Assembly: GCA_022844205.1 (NCBI GenBank)
Contig: JALHMF010000001.1
Coordinates: 370,028 to 434,027 of the forward strand
Length of the DNA: 64,000 nucleotides
Direction of reading: 5' to 3'
Source of the DNA: Xanthobacteraceae bacterium
GTDB lineage: Bacteria > Pseudomonadota > Alphaproteobacteria > Rhizobiales > Xanthobacteraceae
How positions within the stretch are numbered: the stretch's first letter is position 1; the number at the start of each line of letters is the position of its first letter. The notes below the pieces were generated by a model. It was not told where the DNA came from. It saw only the letters and a program-made list of their open reading frames with translations, and searched no databases. Of this stretch, positions 8,816-18,480 are shown piece after piece. The translations under genes and the position numbers were made by a program.

Positions 8816-10777
8816 ATGCCGGACACGACCGGGCAACCGCTTTGGACCCCCAAATCTTCCGACGTCGCTGCGAGCCAGGCGAGCCGCTTTCGCGAGGAGG
8901 TTAACCGTCTTCACGGGCAGAATCTCGCGAACTTCAAAGACCTCCATTCATGGTCGGTTACAAACCGGGCTGAATTCTGGAACCTGATCTGGGATTATTG
9001 CGGCGTTGTGGGCGAAAAGGGCCAGCGTCTGCTTGAGCATGCAGACCGGATGCCTGGCGCGAATTTTTTTCCTGACGCAAAGATCAATTTTGCCGAAAAC
9101 CTGCTGCGCGGCGGAAAAGGCGATGCAATCGTCTTCCGCGGCGAGGACAAAGTGGCGCGGCGGATGAGCCACGCCGAACTGCATGACCTTGTTTCCAAGT
9201 TGCAGCAGGCGCTAACGGCCGTTGGTGTCGGCAAGGGTGATCGTGTCGCAGCGATGCTGCCCAATCTGCCGGAAGCCGTCGCGTTGATGCTTGCGGTCAC
9301 TTCCATCGGCGCAATCTTTTCTTCCTGTTCGCCCGATTTCGGCGAGCGCGGCGTGCTCGACCGTTTCGGACAGATCGAACCGAAAGTATTCGTTTCCTGC
9401 GACGGCTACTGGTACGCCGGCAAGCGCATCTCCATCACCGATAAACTTGAGGCGATTGCATCGAAACTGCCTTCGGCGGCAAAGGTGGTGATCGTCCCCT
9501 ATCTCGGCGACGCTGATGCGGTGGCGGCGAAAGTGCCGCGCGGTCTGTCGCTTGATCAATTTCTCGATCCGTTTCCGGCCAAGCCCGTTACCTTCGCGCG
9601 GCTGCCGTTCAATCATCCGATTTATATTCTGTATTCATCCGGCACCACGGGCGTTCCGAAATGCATCGTGCACGGTGCCGGCGGCACGCTGCTGCAGCAT
9701 CTGAAAGAGCACCGGCTTCATTGCAACATCATGCCGGGCGAGCGGGTGTTCTACTTCACCACGCTCGGCTGGATGATGTGGAACTGGCTTGTCTCGGGAC
9801 TTGCCTGCGGCGCCACGCTCTGCCTGTTCGACGGCTCGCCGTTTCACCCGGTGCCGGAGGTCCTGTTCAATTACGCGCAGGATGAAAAGATCGCGGTCTT
9901 TGGCACTTCGGCCAAATACATCGATGCCGCCAAAAAAGCGGAGGTCGAGCCGATCCGCACGCACGATCTGTCCGCGATGCGGATGATGACCTCAACCGGC
10001 TCGCCGCTGGCGCCGGAAAGTTTCGATTACGTCTATCGATCCATCAAGAACGATTTTCATCTCGCTTCGATTTCCGGCGGCACCGATATCGTTTCCTGTT
10101 TCGTGCTGGGCGATCCGACTTCGCCGGTATGGAAGGGGGAAATCCAGGCGGCTGGCCTCGGCATGGCGGTGGATGTCTGGTCGGACGAAGGAAAACGTCT
10201 CGATCACGGTCGCGGCGAACTGGTTTGCACCAAGCCGTTCCCGTCAATGCCGGTGATGTTCTGGAACGACCCCGACGGCAAGAAATACAGCGCGGCTTAT
10301 TTCGAGCGTTTCCCCGGCATCTGGCATCACGGCGATTTCGCGGAATGGACCGAGCACGGCGGCATCGTCATCCACGGGCGCTCCGACGCGACACTCAATC
10401 CGCAAGGCGTCCGCATCGGCACGGCGGAAATCTATGCGCAGGTCGAGCAGATTCCGGATGTCGTGGAATCGATCGCGATCGGTCAGGAATGGGACAGCGA
10501 CGTGCGGATCGTTCTGTTCGTGCGGCTGCGTGACGGGGTCAAGCTCGATACGGCACTGACGGACCGCATCAAGAAGCAAATCCGCGAAGGCGCTTCGCCG
10601 CGCCATGTGCCGGCGAAAATCGTGGCGGTCGCCGATATTCCCCGCACGCGTTCCGGCAAGATCACTGAAATTGCCGTGCGCGAGGTGGTGCATGGCAGAG
10701 CGGTGAAGAACACCGAGGCGCTCGCCAATCCCGAAGCGCTGGAGCTTTATAAGAACATCCAGGCACTAACCACTTAA
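8816..10777 (+). CDS. Acetoacetyl-CoA synthetase (acetoacetate-CoA ligase)
   Basis: Activates acetoacetate with ATP and CoA in the cytosol, feeding ketone bodies from polyhydroxybutyrate breakdown into acetyl-CoA. The 653-residue protein opens with [18 protein letters not shown], characteristic of the acetoacetate branch rather than acetyl-CoA synthetase. The adenylate-forming motif [15 protein letters not shown] is near residue 275, the [12 protein letters not shown] stretch is typical, and the catalytic lysine is in [14 protein letters not shown] near the C-terminus. Two phasin genes lie 7 kb downstream, consistent with PHB metabolism. Monocistronic, between divergent and convergent neighbours. 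Confidence 0.94.
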   Translation: MPDTTGQPLWTPKSSDVAASQASRFREEVNRLHGQNLANFKDLHSWSVTNRAEFWNLIWDYCGVVGEKGQRLLEHADRMPGANFFPDAKINFAENLLRGGKGDAIVFRGEDKVARRMSHAELHDLVSKLQQALTAVGVGKGDRVAAMLPNLPEAVALMLAVTSIGAIFSSCSPDFGERGVLDRFGQIEPKVFVSCDGYWYAGKRISITDKLEAIASKLPSAAKVVIVPYLGDADAVAAKVPRGLSLDQFLDPFPAKPVTFARLPFNHPIYILYSSGTTGVPKCIVHGAGGTLLQHLKEHRLHCNIMPGERVFYFTTLGWMMWNWLVSGLACGATLCLFDGSPFHPVPEVLFNYAQDEKIAVFGTSAKYIDAAKKAEVEPIRTHDLSAMRMMTSTGSPLAPESFDYVYRSIKNDFHLASISGGTDIVSCFVLGDPTSPVWKGEIQAAGLGMAVDVWSDEGKRLDHGRGELVCTKPFPSMPVMFWNDPDGKKYSAAYFERFPGIWHHGDFAEWTEHGGIVIHGRSDATLNPQGVRIGTAEIYAQVEQIPDVVESIAIGQEWDSDVRIVLFVRLRDGVKLDTALTDRIKKQIREGASPRHVPAKIVAVADIPRTRSGKITEIAVREVVHGRAVKNTEALANPEALELYKNIQALTT

Positions 10778-10783
10778 CTCAAT

Positions 10784-10884
10784 CCGTCACCCTGAGGTGC
10801 CCGCGCAGAGCGCGGGCCTCGAAGGGCGACGGCCCGGGCCGTTCATCCTTCGAGGCTCGCTGCGCTCGCACCTCAGGATCACGG
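10784..10884. repeat. Palindromic intergenic repeat
   Basis: A roughly 100-base imperfect palindrome between convergent genes. The outer arms are CCGTCACCCTGAGGTGC (10784-10800) and GCACCTCAGGATCACGG (10868-10884); the inner part has shorter hairpins (CCGCGCagagCGCGG, and GGCCCGGGCC). The CTGAGG/GCGAGC/CTTCGAGG wording is typical of mobile-like palindromic repeats spread through Bradyrhizobium and Rhodopseudomonas chromosomes. It may also end transcription from both sides. Confidence 0.75.
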
Positions 10885-10909
10885 AAAAAGAGAACTGAAA
10901 AAATCTGAC

Positions 10910-12607
10910 CTAGCCGGCGCTACCGCCGGTACGTCCGCTCAGCACCATCAACGGCCGGCTCATGCGCGCGAGCAGGATGACCGGAACAAGTCCTGCCAGC
11001 ACGATCAGGAGTGCGGCCACGGCACCGTCTTCATAGGTGCCTCGCGAGGCTTCCGCATAGATATGCGTGGAAAGCGTCTCGAAGCCGAAGGGCCGCAGCA
11101 AAAGTGTGGCCGGCAATTCCTTCATGCAGTCAACGAAGACGAGGATCGCCGCGGCACCGAGCGCCGGACCCAGCAGCGGCAGATGCACCCGCCGCACGGT
11201 GCCGAATTTCGTCTCGCCAAGATTGCGCGCGGCGGCGTCGAGATTATGCGAGATTTTTGCGAAGCCCGCCTCGATGCCGCCCGTTGAGATGGTGAGGAAA
11301 CGGATCACATAGGCGAGCACGAGGGCGGCACCGGAGCCGGAGATGAGCAGGCCGGTGCCGATGCCAAACAACTGGCGGGAAACGGAATCGGCAAAATTGT
11401 CGAAAGCCGCGAGCGGCGTCAGCAAGCCGACGGCAAGCACCGTGCCCGGAATTGCATAGCCGAGGCTCGCGATGCGCGTGGCGGAGATCGCCGTACCCGT
11501 CCGGTCGAGCCGCACCGCGTAGGCGAGCACGGTGCCGAGCATGAGCGTCACGGCGGTTGCCGCGGCGGCGAACAGCACGCTGTTGCGCGCTTCCAGGATC
11601 AGGTTCGGCGAAAGGCCGAACTGCGCGATCCGCACCCAGGCTTCGTGCGCGAGATGCGCCGCCGGGATGACAAATCCGGCCAGCAGCGGAAGGAGACAGG
11701 CAACGAACGCGCCGAACGCGGAAATGCCGCTCAGTTGCAGCGGCGAGGGCGGGTGCGATTTCCGCGTGCCTCCGGAATAGCGCTGGTTCCGCCTGGCCCA
11801 GCGCTCCGCGAGCACCAGCAGCACGACAGCCGCCAGCATGAAGAGCGCGATCTGCGCCGCACCCGGCAGGCTGGAACGGTTCAGCCACGTTGCGTAGATC
11901 GAGACGGTCAGCGTACGAACGCCGAGGAATTCAGACGCGCCGATGTCGTTCAGTGCTTCCAGCATCGCGAGCGTCGCGCCCACGACAATTGCGGGCCGCG
12001 CCAGCGGCAGCGCCACGCGAAAGAAGGTGCGGGCGCCGCTCGCCCCCAGGGTACGCGCGACTTCCAGCACGGACGCCGATTGCATCAGGAACAGCGCCCG
12101 CGCCGGCAGATAGACATAGGGATAGAGCACGAAGGAAAGCAGCAGGATGCATCCCGGCAGCGAGCGCACATCCGGCAATGAGAAGCCTCTCACATCCGTA
12201 ATGCCGAGCAGCGCGCGGATCGCGGTCTGGATGGGGCCGAGCGGATGCAGCACGTCGAGATAGGCGAAGGCGACGATATAGGTCGGCACCGCGAGCGGCA
12301 GCAGCAGCGCCCAGTCGAAAAACGAGCGCCCTGGAAATTTGCAGGCCGTCACCAGCCATGCGGTGCCTGCACCGATCATGAAGGTGAGCAATCCAACACC
12401 CAGCAGCAGCGCGGCCGTCTGCTGCAGGGCGAATGGCAGCACGTAAGCCGCAAGATGAGGCCACAGATCGCCGGAATCCTCGAAGGCGATGACGATCAGC
12501 GCCGTGACGGGCGACATCACCACGGCGGCAATCAGCAATGCCGCCATGGTCCAGCCGTAACCGTCGCTGGTTCTGGCCGTGCGCGCGAGGGAGCGGATCG
12601 CCTGCAT
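10910..12607 (-). CDS. Ferric iron ABC transporter permease (FbpB/SfuB type)
   Basis: A 565-residue inner-membrane permease built as two tandem halves, each with about six hydrophobic segments, the fused layout of Fe(III) importers. Each half has an EAA-like loop: ARTLGASGARTFFRVALPLARPA in the first and AARNLGETKFGTVRRVHLPLLGPA in the second (each an A-x-x-x-G-x(9)-x-L-P pattern that docks the ATPase). Start ATG 12607 precedes the first helix; the frame continues upstream but overlaps the binding-protein gene. The binding protein lies 38 bases upstream. No ATPase gene is in the cluster, so the energy subunit must be encoded elsewhere. Confidence 0.92.
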   Translation of the reverse strand: MQAIRSLARTARTSDGYGWTMAALLIAAVVMSPVTALIVIAFEDSGDLWPHLAAYVLPFALQQTAALLLGVGLLTFMIGAGTAWLVTACKFPGRSFFDWALLLPLAVPTYIVAFAYLDVLHPLGPIQTAIRALLGITDVRGFSLPDVRSLPGCILLLSFVLYPYVYLPARALFLMQSASVLEVARTLGASGARTFFRVALPLARPAIVVGATLAMLEALNDIGASEFLGVRTLTVSIYATWLNRSSLPGAAQIALFMLAAVVLLVLAERWARRNQRYSGGTRKSHPPSPLQLSGISAFGAFVACLLPLLAGFVIPAAHLAHEAWVRIAQFGLSPNLILEARNSVLFAAAATAVTLMLGTVLAYAVRLDRTGTAISATRIASLGYAIPGTVLAVGLLTPLAAFDNFADSVSRQLFGIGTGLLISGSGAALVLAYVIRFLTISTGGIEAGFAKISHNLDAAARNLGETKFGTVRRVHLPLLGPALGAAAILVFVDCMKELPATLLLRPFGFETLSTHIYAEASRGTYEDGAVAALLIVLAGLVPVILLARMSRPLMVLSGRTGGSAG

Positions 12608-12645
12608 GGAGGAAAGGGCCGCGGGTTTGGCCCGCCGCCGTTCAA

Positions 12646-13677
12646 TCAGTTGTCGAATCCGGCCTTGTCGATCAGGACGCTCGCCTGTTTGCGGGCCTTG
12701 GCGATCGCGCGGAGATCGGTGGTGTCCGACTTCAGGGAGCCGAGTGCTTCGATGATCGGATCGTTCCTGGCGCCGGAGCGGGCCGGATATTCGTAGTTGG
12801 CCTGCGCATAGAGCGACTGCGCTTCGTTGGAGACGAGATATTCGAGGAGCTTGGTCGCGTTCGCCTTGTTCGGCGCATTCTTTGCGACCGAGGCGCCGGA
12901 GATGTTCACATGCGTGCCGCCGCCCTGGAAAGTCGGCAGCAGCACGTTGATCGCTTCGCCCCACTTCTTCTGTTCGTCGCCGCCTTTGCCGCTGCGCATC
13001 AGGCCGACGTAATAGGAGTTCGCAACGCCGATGTCGCAGATGCCGCCTAGAATGTCGCGCGCGACTTCGCGGTCGCCTCCGGCGGGCTTGCGGGCAAGAT
13101 TGGCCTTGATCCCTTTCAGCCACTCTTCGGTCTTGGCTTCGCCGTAGCGGACGAGGAAGGCGGCAACGAGTGCCGTATTGTAGGGATGCTGGCCGGAGCG
13201 GATGCAGATTTTGCCCTTCCACTTCGGATCGGCGAGGTCTTCATACGTGATCGCCGCTTCCTTCACGCGTTCCTTCGATGCGTACACAAGGCGGGCGCGT
13301 AGCGAGAGAGCGTACCAGTGACCGTTGGCATCGCGCAGATGCGCGGGCACGGCCGAAGACAGCGCTTCCGACGAAACGGCCTGCGTCACGTCCTGATCGA
13401 CCGTATCGATCAGGTTGCCGATATCCACGGTCATCAGCACGTCGGCGGGGGAATTGGCGCCTTCCGCCTTTACGCGCTGGGCGAGGCCGTCCTTGATGAA
13501 GACGGCGTTGACCTTGATCTTGGTATCTTTCGTGAAGGCATCCAGCAGCGGCTGGATCAGTCCCGGCTCGCGCGTCGTGTAGAGGTTCACTTCCTGCGCG
13601 CCCGCGGCGGATGCAAATCCGGCGGCTGCGATCGCTGCGGCGCATGCAAACGCGCGGGAATGGATGGAAAAATTCAT
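12646..13677 (-). CDS. Fe(III) ABC transporter substrate-binding protein (FbpA/FutA type)
   Basis: A periplasmic ferric-ion-binding protein that delivers iron to the adjacent permease. The 343 residues begin with a signal peptide (MNFSIHSRAFACAAAIAAAG, cleaved after SAAGAQ). EVNLYTTREPGLIQPLLDAF is the family's first strand and helix, and GICDIGVANSYYVGL holds the paired tyrosines that usually bind iron. Start 13677 is chosen over the upstream ATG because AGGAGA lies 5 bases before it. A near-consensus Irr box lies about 110 bases upstream, so iron control through Irr is likely. Confidence 0.93.
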   Translation of the reverse strand: MNFSIHSRAFACAAAIAAAGFASAAGAQEVNLYTTREPGLIQPLLDAFTKDTKIKVNAVFIKDGLAQRVKAEGANSPADVLMTVDIGNLIDTVDQDVTQAVSSEALSSAVPAHLRDANGHWYALSLRARLVYASKERVKEAAITYEDLADPKWKGKICIRSGQHPYNTALVAAFLVRYGEAKTEEWLKGIKANLARKPAGGDREVARDILGGICDIGVANSYYVGLMRSGKGGDEQKKWGEAINVLLPTFQGGGTHVNISGASVAKNAPNKANATKLLEYLVSNEAQSLYAQANYEYPARSGARNDPIIEALGSLKSDTTDLRAIAKARKQASVLIDKAGFDN

Positions 13678-13786
13678 TGGACTCTCCTGCAAACGGATTG
13701 GGCGGAGACAGAAACCGGCCGCGTCCTTGCCCTAAGCTTACGAACGTGGACCCGCACGTCAATGAAATCAGCCGTGATATCAATAG

Positions 13787-13803
13787 GTTAGATTGAATCT
13801 AAA
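13787..13803. promoter_or_regulatory. Probable Irr box (iron control element) for the ferric uptake operon
   Basis: Contains TTAGATTGAATCTAA (13788-13802), a perfect 6-bp inverted repeat with a 3-base spacer. Compared with the rhizobial iron control element TTTAGAA-N3-TTCTAAA, 11 of the 14 defined positions match. It lies upstream of the ferric-binding-protein gene, where Irr would act under low iron. Confidence 0.65.
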
Positions 13804-13898
13804 CTGTTTCTGATTGGAAGCGTTCGAAAGAGAAAATCAAAGCGCCCGCGCGCAGGCTTGCCGGCGGGCGCAATCTCACTCCGAAAAAGTGCGGAGGC

Positions 13899-14381
13899 TC
13901 AGTCTTCGTCCAGCTTGCCGATGTGTTTCTGGGAATAAAGTTCGAGGCCGACGGTCTTCACGAGATCGAGCTGCGTCTCGAGGAAGTCGATATGGCCTTC
14001 CTCATCGGTCATCAGTTCCTGGAACAGAATCTCGGACGGATAATCCTTCACGGAACGGCAATAGGCGGCTGCTTCCTGATACAGGTTGCGCGCGTCGTGC
14101 TCGGCGGCGAGATCCGATTCCAGCACTTCTTTCACGTTCTGGCCGATCCGAAGCGGGTCCAGCACCTGCATGTTCGGGAAGCCTTCGAGAAACAGGATGC
14201 GGTCCGTGAAACGGTCCGCATGATGCATTTCCTCAATCGATTCCTTCTTCCATTTCTTGGCGAGGTCCTTGAAGCCCCAATTGTCGAGCATCCGGTAATG
14301 CAGCCAGTACTGGTTGATGGCCGTCAGTTCGGAACGCAGGCCGCGGTTGAGATAATCAATGACTTTGGGATCGCCTTTCAT
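13899..14381 (-). CDS. bfr: Bacterioferritin
   Basis: Iron-storage protein that forms 24-subunit cytosolic shells with heme between subunit pairs. The 160-residue chain has every diiron ferroxidase ligand: Glu18, Glu51, His54, Glu94, Glu127 and His130. Met52, the axial heme ligand, is also present, so this is bacterioferritin and not heme-free ferritin. A good ribosome site (AGAAGG) precedes ATG 14381. bfd, encoding its release partner, lies 117 bases upstream on the same strand, with an Irr-like site between them. Confidence 0.97.
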   Translation of the reverse strand: MKGDPKVIDYLNRGLRSELTAINQYWLHYRMLDNWGFKDLAKKWKKESIEEMHHADRFTDRILFLEGFPNMQVLDPLRIGQNVKEVLESDLAAEHDARNLYQEAAAYCRSVKDYPSEILFQELMTDEEGHIDFLETQLDLVKTVGLELYSQKHIGKLDED

Positions 14382-14428
14382 GGGCCTTCTCTTTCGAATT
14401 GTAGAACGTCGATGATGAGTGAGGTCTA

Positions 14429-14445
14429 TTTAGAATTACTCAAAT
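14429..14445. promoter_or_regulatory. Possible Irr box upstream of bfr
   Basis: TTTAGAATTACTCAAAT matches the iron control element TTTAGAA-N3-TTCTAAA perfectly in its first half and at 4 of 7 positions in the second. It lies about 48 bases before the bfr start. Weaker than the ferric uptake site, but the same half-site recurs before bfd. Confidence 0.45.
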
Positions 14446-14498
14446 CTATAAGTCCAGCGCCGGGAGACACTAAAAACTTCGCGAAAAATTCAGGAAAA

Positions 14499-14729
14499 TT
14501 ATTCTGCCGGGGGCAGCTTTGTAGCCGGGCAGTCCACGGAGCAGGCGCCACAGGCGCGGCCCAACGCCTCGTCCATGATGGCGCGGATGGTGCGGGCGCA
14601 GCGGCCGCATTGCGGGCTGCAGCCGAGACAACGGTAAACCTCGATGGTCGTGCGCGGGCCGCTCTGCGCGGAACAGGTTTCCCGTACCTGAGTGTCTGAC
14701 AAGACGTTGCACGAACAGACGATCATCAA
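14499..14729 (-). CDS. bfd: Bacterioferritin-associated ferredoxin with extra cysteines
   Basis: Small [2Fe-2S] protein that reduces the iron core of bacterioferritin to release Fe(II). Of its 76 residues, Cys5, Cys7, Cys41 and Cys44 fit the Bfd pattern C-x-C-x(n)-C-x-x-C. Unusually there are further cysteines at 34 and 37, and a C-terminal group at 60, 63 and 67 (ACGACSVDCP) beyond the usual Bfd fold, which could bind another metal. It lies upstream of bfr and has its own TTTAGAA half-site in the promoter region. Confidence 0.92.
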   Translation of the reverse strand: MMIVCSCNVLSDTQVRETCSAQSGPRTTIEVYRCLGCSPQCGRCARTIRAIMDEALGRACGACSVDCPATKLPPAE

Positions 14730-14743
14730 ACCCTCTGCCGCTC

Positions 14744-14764
14744 TTTAGAATAACTATAAGTTAT
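14744..14764. promoter_or_regulatory. Possible Irr box and overlapping palindrome upstream of bfd
   Basis: TTTAGAATAACTATAAG (14744-14760) keeps the full first half of the Irr element and 4 of 7 positions in the second. Overlapping it is a perfect palindrome, ATAACT-ATA-AGTTAT (14750-14764). It sits 15-35 bases before the bfd start on the minus strand. Confidence 0.4.
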
Positions 14765-14831
14765 TGATGCCTCACGCTTTTTTCATCGCAGGGTTTTTCA
14801 GCAGCGTCAATTGGCGGATGAGATAGGCGGC

Positions 14832-17825
14832 TTACTCAGCCAAAACCCGAGTCGAGGGGAATGCCACCTCGATCAGCGTGCCGGCATTCACCGTGCTCTT
14901 GATGCCGAAAGTCGCGCGGTTCGCCTCGACGAGCGCTTTCGTCAGCGGCAAGCCGAGCCCGGTGCCGCCGCCTGAACTGACGCGCCCGCGCGTATTCACC
15001 TGACGGAACGGCTCCAGCGCCATCTTGATCTCGGCCTCCGACATCCCGATGCCGGTATCGCGCACGCGCAGATGCACTTCGCCATGTTCGGTAAGCATCG
15101 TGGAAACGATCACCTGGCCGCCGGGCTGTGTGAACTTGATGGAGTTGGAGAGAAGATTGAGCACGATCTGTCGGATCGAGCGGGCATCCGCCACCACCGC
15201 CGGAATCTCCGGCGACAGTGCCGTGCGGATGATGATGCGCTCGCGATTGGCCTGCGGCTGCATGATCGCCATGCACTGGCCTGCGATCTCGTTCAGGTTG
15301 ACGCTTGCGAAGTTCAGGTCGAGCTTGCCGGCTTCGATCTTGGAAAGATCGAGCAGGTCGTTGATCAGCGAGATCAGGTGTTCGCCGGACTGATGGATGT
15401 CCCGCAGATATTCGCGGTAGCGGTCGTTGCCGATAGGGCCGAAGCGCTCTTCCATCATCACCTCGGAAAAACCGAGGATCGCATTCAGCGGCGTGCGGAT
15501 CTCGTGGCTGATCTTGGCGAGAAATTCTGATTTCGCGCTGCTGGCACTTTCGGCGTGGCGCTTGGCGTGGATCAGGTCCTCTTCCGCGCGCTTCCACTGC
15601 GTAATGTCGCGGAACACGGCGCAGAATTTTCCATCGCTTTCGCCGACGCGGCCGAGCGTCATGAACAACGGAATGAGGCCGCCCTCACGCACGCGGCCGA
15701 TCACTTCGCGGCCGTCGTTCAAAACGCTCGCAACGCCGTTCGATGCCAAACCGTCGAGATAATCCATCGCGGCGCGATGGCTCTCCGGCGCGAACAGGGC
15801 GGTGAAATTCCGGCCTTCGATTTCGGACGATTCAAATCCGAACAGAGCCTCGGCGGAACGATTGAGGCCGAGCACATTGCCGCTCTGGTTGAGCAGTGCC
15901 ACGCCGTCCGTCGCCGTGTCGAGGATCGCGCGCAATTCGCGGGCGGTGGCTTCCGCCTCGCGCAGCGCCATTTCACCCGCTTCCATGCGCTCGTCCATGC
16001 CGGAGCCGGCACGGCGAAGCACATAGACGAGTGCGGTTTCGCCTTCCCAAGGCGCCGACAGGAGCCGCGCCTCGACCGGAAATTCCCCGCTGCGGCCGCT
16101 GATGCGAAGCGGCTTACCGGCCTCTTCCGAGTTGTCCGCGTCGAATTCCTGCGCGCCGGAAAAGAGCCGCGATAGCCCGCCGGCTTCCTGCAGTTCTTCC
16201 GCGCTGCGGAGGCCCAGCCAGTCGAGCAGCATCCGGTTGGCATAAAGAATGTGGTCCCCGCGATGCACGACCACGCCGAGCGGCAAGCGGTCGAGCACCG
16301 CGCGTTCGCCGTTGGTGGCGCGAAGCATCGCCGCGGCGGGTACTGTTTCGGCGGGTTTTACGGGCGAAGAAGTTTCAACATCGCGCGCCACTATATCCGA
16401 AGGCGGGCCGTTGCGCTTTCCGAACGATCTTTGTTCTTCCTCCGGCCGCTCATCGACCTTTTTCAAGCGGGAGCCAATCACGCGGGCGATTTCCCGGAAG
16501 GCATTGCGTTCGCCGGGCGTGAGTGCGGGGCGCTCCGGCTCCGGGGCCTTGTGTAGCGCCACGACGTTTTCCGGGCGATCAAGCATGGCGGGCGTTTCGT
16601 TTGCTGTTTCGGCCGGCGATGGCTGTGCCTCGGAAATGTCCTCGGCGGCAACGGGTGCCGATCGCTCAATCGCCTCGCGGAAAACGCCGAAGCCGCGATA
16701 GCCTTCGAATTCGCGCTCGCGGTTGAACACGGGCAGTGCGGCGAGATCGACCGGACGCGCGCGTTTGTCGTCCACGGGCCAGAGCACGGAAACACCCGAC
16801 CAGGTATCGCGGCGCGCGATCGCTTCGCTCACCGTGTCGGCGCCGGAAACCTGCTTTTCCAGCGCGATCATCTTCCAGTCCATGCCCGCGACCGAAGCGT
16901 TTGCTTCGCCGACCACGGCGGCTAGTTCGGAGGACACGCTGACGATTTTTCCTTCCGCGTCCGTCTGCCAGACGAAGCGCGAGGGTGCGCGAACGGGCTG
17001 AGTTTTTGTTTCTTCGGCGGGTTTTGCTTCGGCGGTGGAATCCGCCTCGACGTTGTCTTCAGAGGATTCGTTCAAGGAAGCAGCAAGGACAACGTCTTCA
17101 ACAGGAGCCGCCGGAGTTTCGTCAGCCTGCTGCACGGGCGCTTCCACGGCAGGCGCAGCTTCCACCGGCTTCGGCCGTGCGGGCTCGGCGATGACGGTCA
17201 GGAGCAGCGGCTGCTTCGCTTCGACCCTGCGAATGAAAATCTTGAGCACACCGAACGGGAATTCCGCGGCGCCTTCGGCGCGCGCCCTCGCCACGGCGGC
17301 ACTGGCACCCGGCAAAACTTCGGCGAGCGAACGCGCGCTGGTAAAGAGCACGCTCGCGGACGGATTGGCATGCAGGGGCTTGCCCTCGATATCCGTGAGC
17401 AGGATCGGGCTGCGCTCTCCGTCGAACAGAGCCTGCACGGCTTCAACGGCGTCGGGCATGCGCCCGGTTTCCGGACCAACGAGAAGTACTGCTTCCGACC
17501 CATCGGCGAGCACCAGCGGCGTACAGGAAAACGCGATGGTCTTTTCACCGGCGGCTGCGGGAAAGCGGATCCGCTCGGTCAGTGCCGAGCCATCCGGCGG
17601 CAAATCGGTGAGGAGTGCGCGGGCAATGTCCGTGAACGGCTTGAGCCTGTCCGCCTGCTCGGTGACGGCGCCCCAGCTCTCTGCGCCGATCAGGCCGAGT
17701 GCCGAAAAATTCGCAAAGCGCAGCGTGCCCTCATGATCGACGACAAGCGCCGGCGAAGCGCTCGCGACTAGTTTCGCGATCCGCGCATCGGTGATCGACT
17801 GGGCAAGCGAACTCAAGGTCTGCAT
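14832..17825 (-). CDS. PdhS-like PAS-domain sensor histidine kinase
   Basis: A 997-residue soluble histidine kinase. The first 600 residues hold two or three PAS-like regions separated by acidic, proline/alanine-rich linkers. A clear PAS domain (ILDTATDGVALLNQSGNVLGLN) precedes the kinase core. The HisKA dimerisation box FLAKISHEIRTPLNAILGF has its phospho-acceptor at about His774; the N-box (NLLSNSIKF), DTGIGM and GGGTGLGLPL complete the ATPase domain. No receiver domain or membrane helix is seen. The H-box and the following EERFGPIGNDRYREYLRDI closely recall PdhS/DivJ/PleC kinases that control DivK and asymmetric division in rhizobia and Brucella; that role is inferred. Confidence 0.85.
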   Translation of the reverse strand: MQTLSSLAQSITDARIAKLVASASPALVVDHEGTLRFANFSALGLIGAESWGAVTEQADRLKPFTDIARALLTDLPPDGSALTERIRFPAAAGEKTIAFSCTPLVLADGSEAVLLVGPETGRMPDAVEAVQALFDGERSPILLTDIEGKPLHANPSASVLFTSARSLAEVLPGASAAVARARAEGAAEFPFGVLKIFIRRVEAKQPLLLTVIAEPARPKPVEAAPAVEAPVQQADETPAAPVEDVVLAASLNESSEDNVEADSTAEAKPAEETKTQPVRAPSRFVWQTDAEGKIVSVSSELAAVVGEANASVAGMDWKMIALEKQVSGADTVSEAIARRDTWSGVSVLWPVDDKRARPVDLAALPVFNREREFEGYRGFGVFREAIERSAPVAAEDISEAQPSPAETANETPAMLDRPENVVALHKAPEPERPALTPGERNAFREIARVIGSRLKKVDERPEEEQRSFGKRNGPPSDIVARDVETSSPVKPAETVPAAAMLRATNGERAVLDRLPLGVVVHRGDHILYANRMLLDWLGLRSAEELQEAGGLSRLFSGAQEFDADNSEEAGKPLRISGRSGEFPVEARLLSAPWEGETALVYVLRRAGSGMDERMEAGEMALREAEATARELRAILDTATDGVALLNQSGNVLGLNRSAEALFGFESSEIEGRNFTALFAPESHRAAMDYLDGLASNGVASVLNDGREVIGRVREGGLIPLFMTLGRVGESDGKFCAVFRDITQWKRAEEDLIHAKRHAESASSAKSEFLAKISHEIRTPLNAILGFSEVMMEERFGPIGNDRYREYLRDIHQSGEHLISLINDLLDLSKIEAGKLDLNFASVNLNEIAGQCMAIMQPQANRERIIIRTALSPEIPAVVADARSIRQIVLNLLSNSIKFTQPGGQVIVSTMLTEHGEVHLRVRDTGIGMSEAEIKMALEPFRQVNTRGRVSSGGGTGLGLPLTKALVEANRATFGIKSTVNAGTLIEVAFPSTRVLAE

Positions 17826-18047
17826 GGAATTGCGGCAACGTCCCGTTTGTTTCCCCGGTATCGGACTTCTTCATAGGTCGATGAGGCTCTGAAATCCATG
17901 TTTGGCGGCAATTGCGGCGGCTTGATCGGCGTTGACGGTTAATTGCGTGGATGACGGCTGATTTGTGCCTGCGCATTTTGCGTTTATTTATCGCGGCACT
18001 GCGATAGGCTGGCCGTCAAGGTAAACAACGGCAGGGAGTGAGTGGCC

Positions 18048-18437
18048 ATGAAATCCCCCTTTGAGATGACACCGGAAATGAAAGCCTTCGCCGACCAGAG
18101 CAAGGCTTTCGCCGAACAGAGCATCGATACGGCTCGCAAGGCATTCCACAGCTATATCGACGCCACCCAGAAGGCGTTGGGCACCATGGGTACCGCGAGT
18201 TCCACCCATGCCAGCGTCACCGAACTGGGCCGCACGGCCATGAACTACGCCCAGGAAAATGTGACCGCCACTTTCACCTTTATCGACAAGGTGATGCGGG
18301 CGAAGGACCCGGCTGAGGTCATGAAGCTGCAGACCGATTTCGTGCAGGCGCAGATGCAGAAGCTCGGCGAGCAGACCAAGGCCATCGGCGAGGCGGCGGC
18401 GAAGTCCGCCATGGACGCGGCCAAGCCCCGGATGTGA
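18048..18437 (+). CDS. Phasin family protein, copy 1
   Basis: A 129-residue, nearly all alpha-helical, amphipathic protein of the phasin_2 type that coats polyhydroxyalkanoate granules. The pattern MTPEMKAFADQSKAFAEQS, then TARKAFHSYIDATQKAL and KLQTDFVQAQMQKLGEQTK, is typical. ATG 18048 is preferred over GTG 18042 because the ribosome site AGGGAG sits at better spacing. A second phasin lies 170 bases downstream, separated by a strong inverted repeat. Divergent from the PdhS-like kinase. Confidence 0.9.
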   Translation: MKSPFEMTPEMKAFADQSKAFAEQSIDTARKAFHSYIDATQKALGTMGTASSTHASVTELGRTAMNYAQENVTATFTFIDKVMRAKDPAEVMKLQTDFVQAQMQKLGEQTKAIGEAAAKSAMDAAKPRM

Positions 18438-18480
18438 TGGGCTTCCACTAGGCTCAACAGGCCAGGCCATCAGGGAACGA

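Noticed and set aside
12608-13222. N-terminal extension of the ferric permease frame
   Set aside because: It overlaps the binding-protein gene in another frame and is arginine/glutamine-rich nonsense; the permease starts at 12607.
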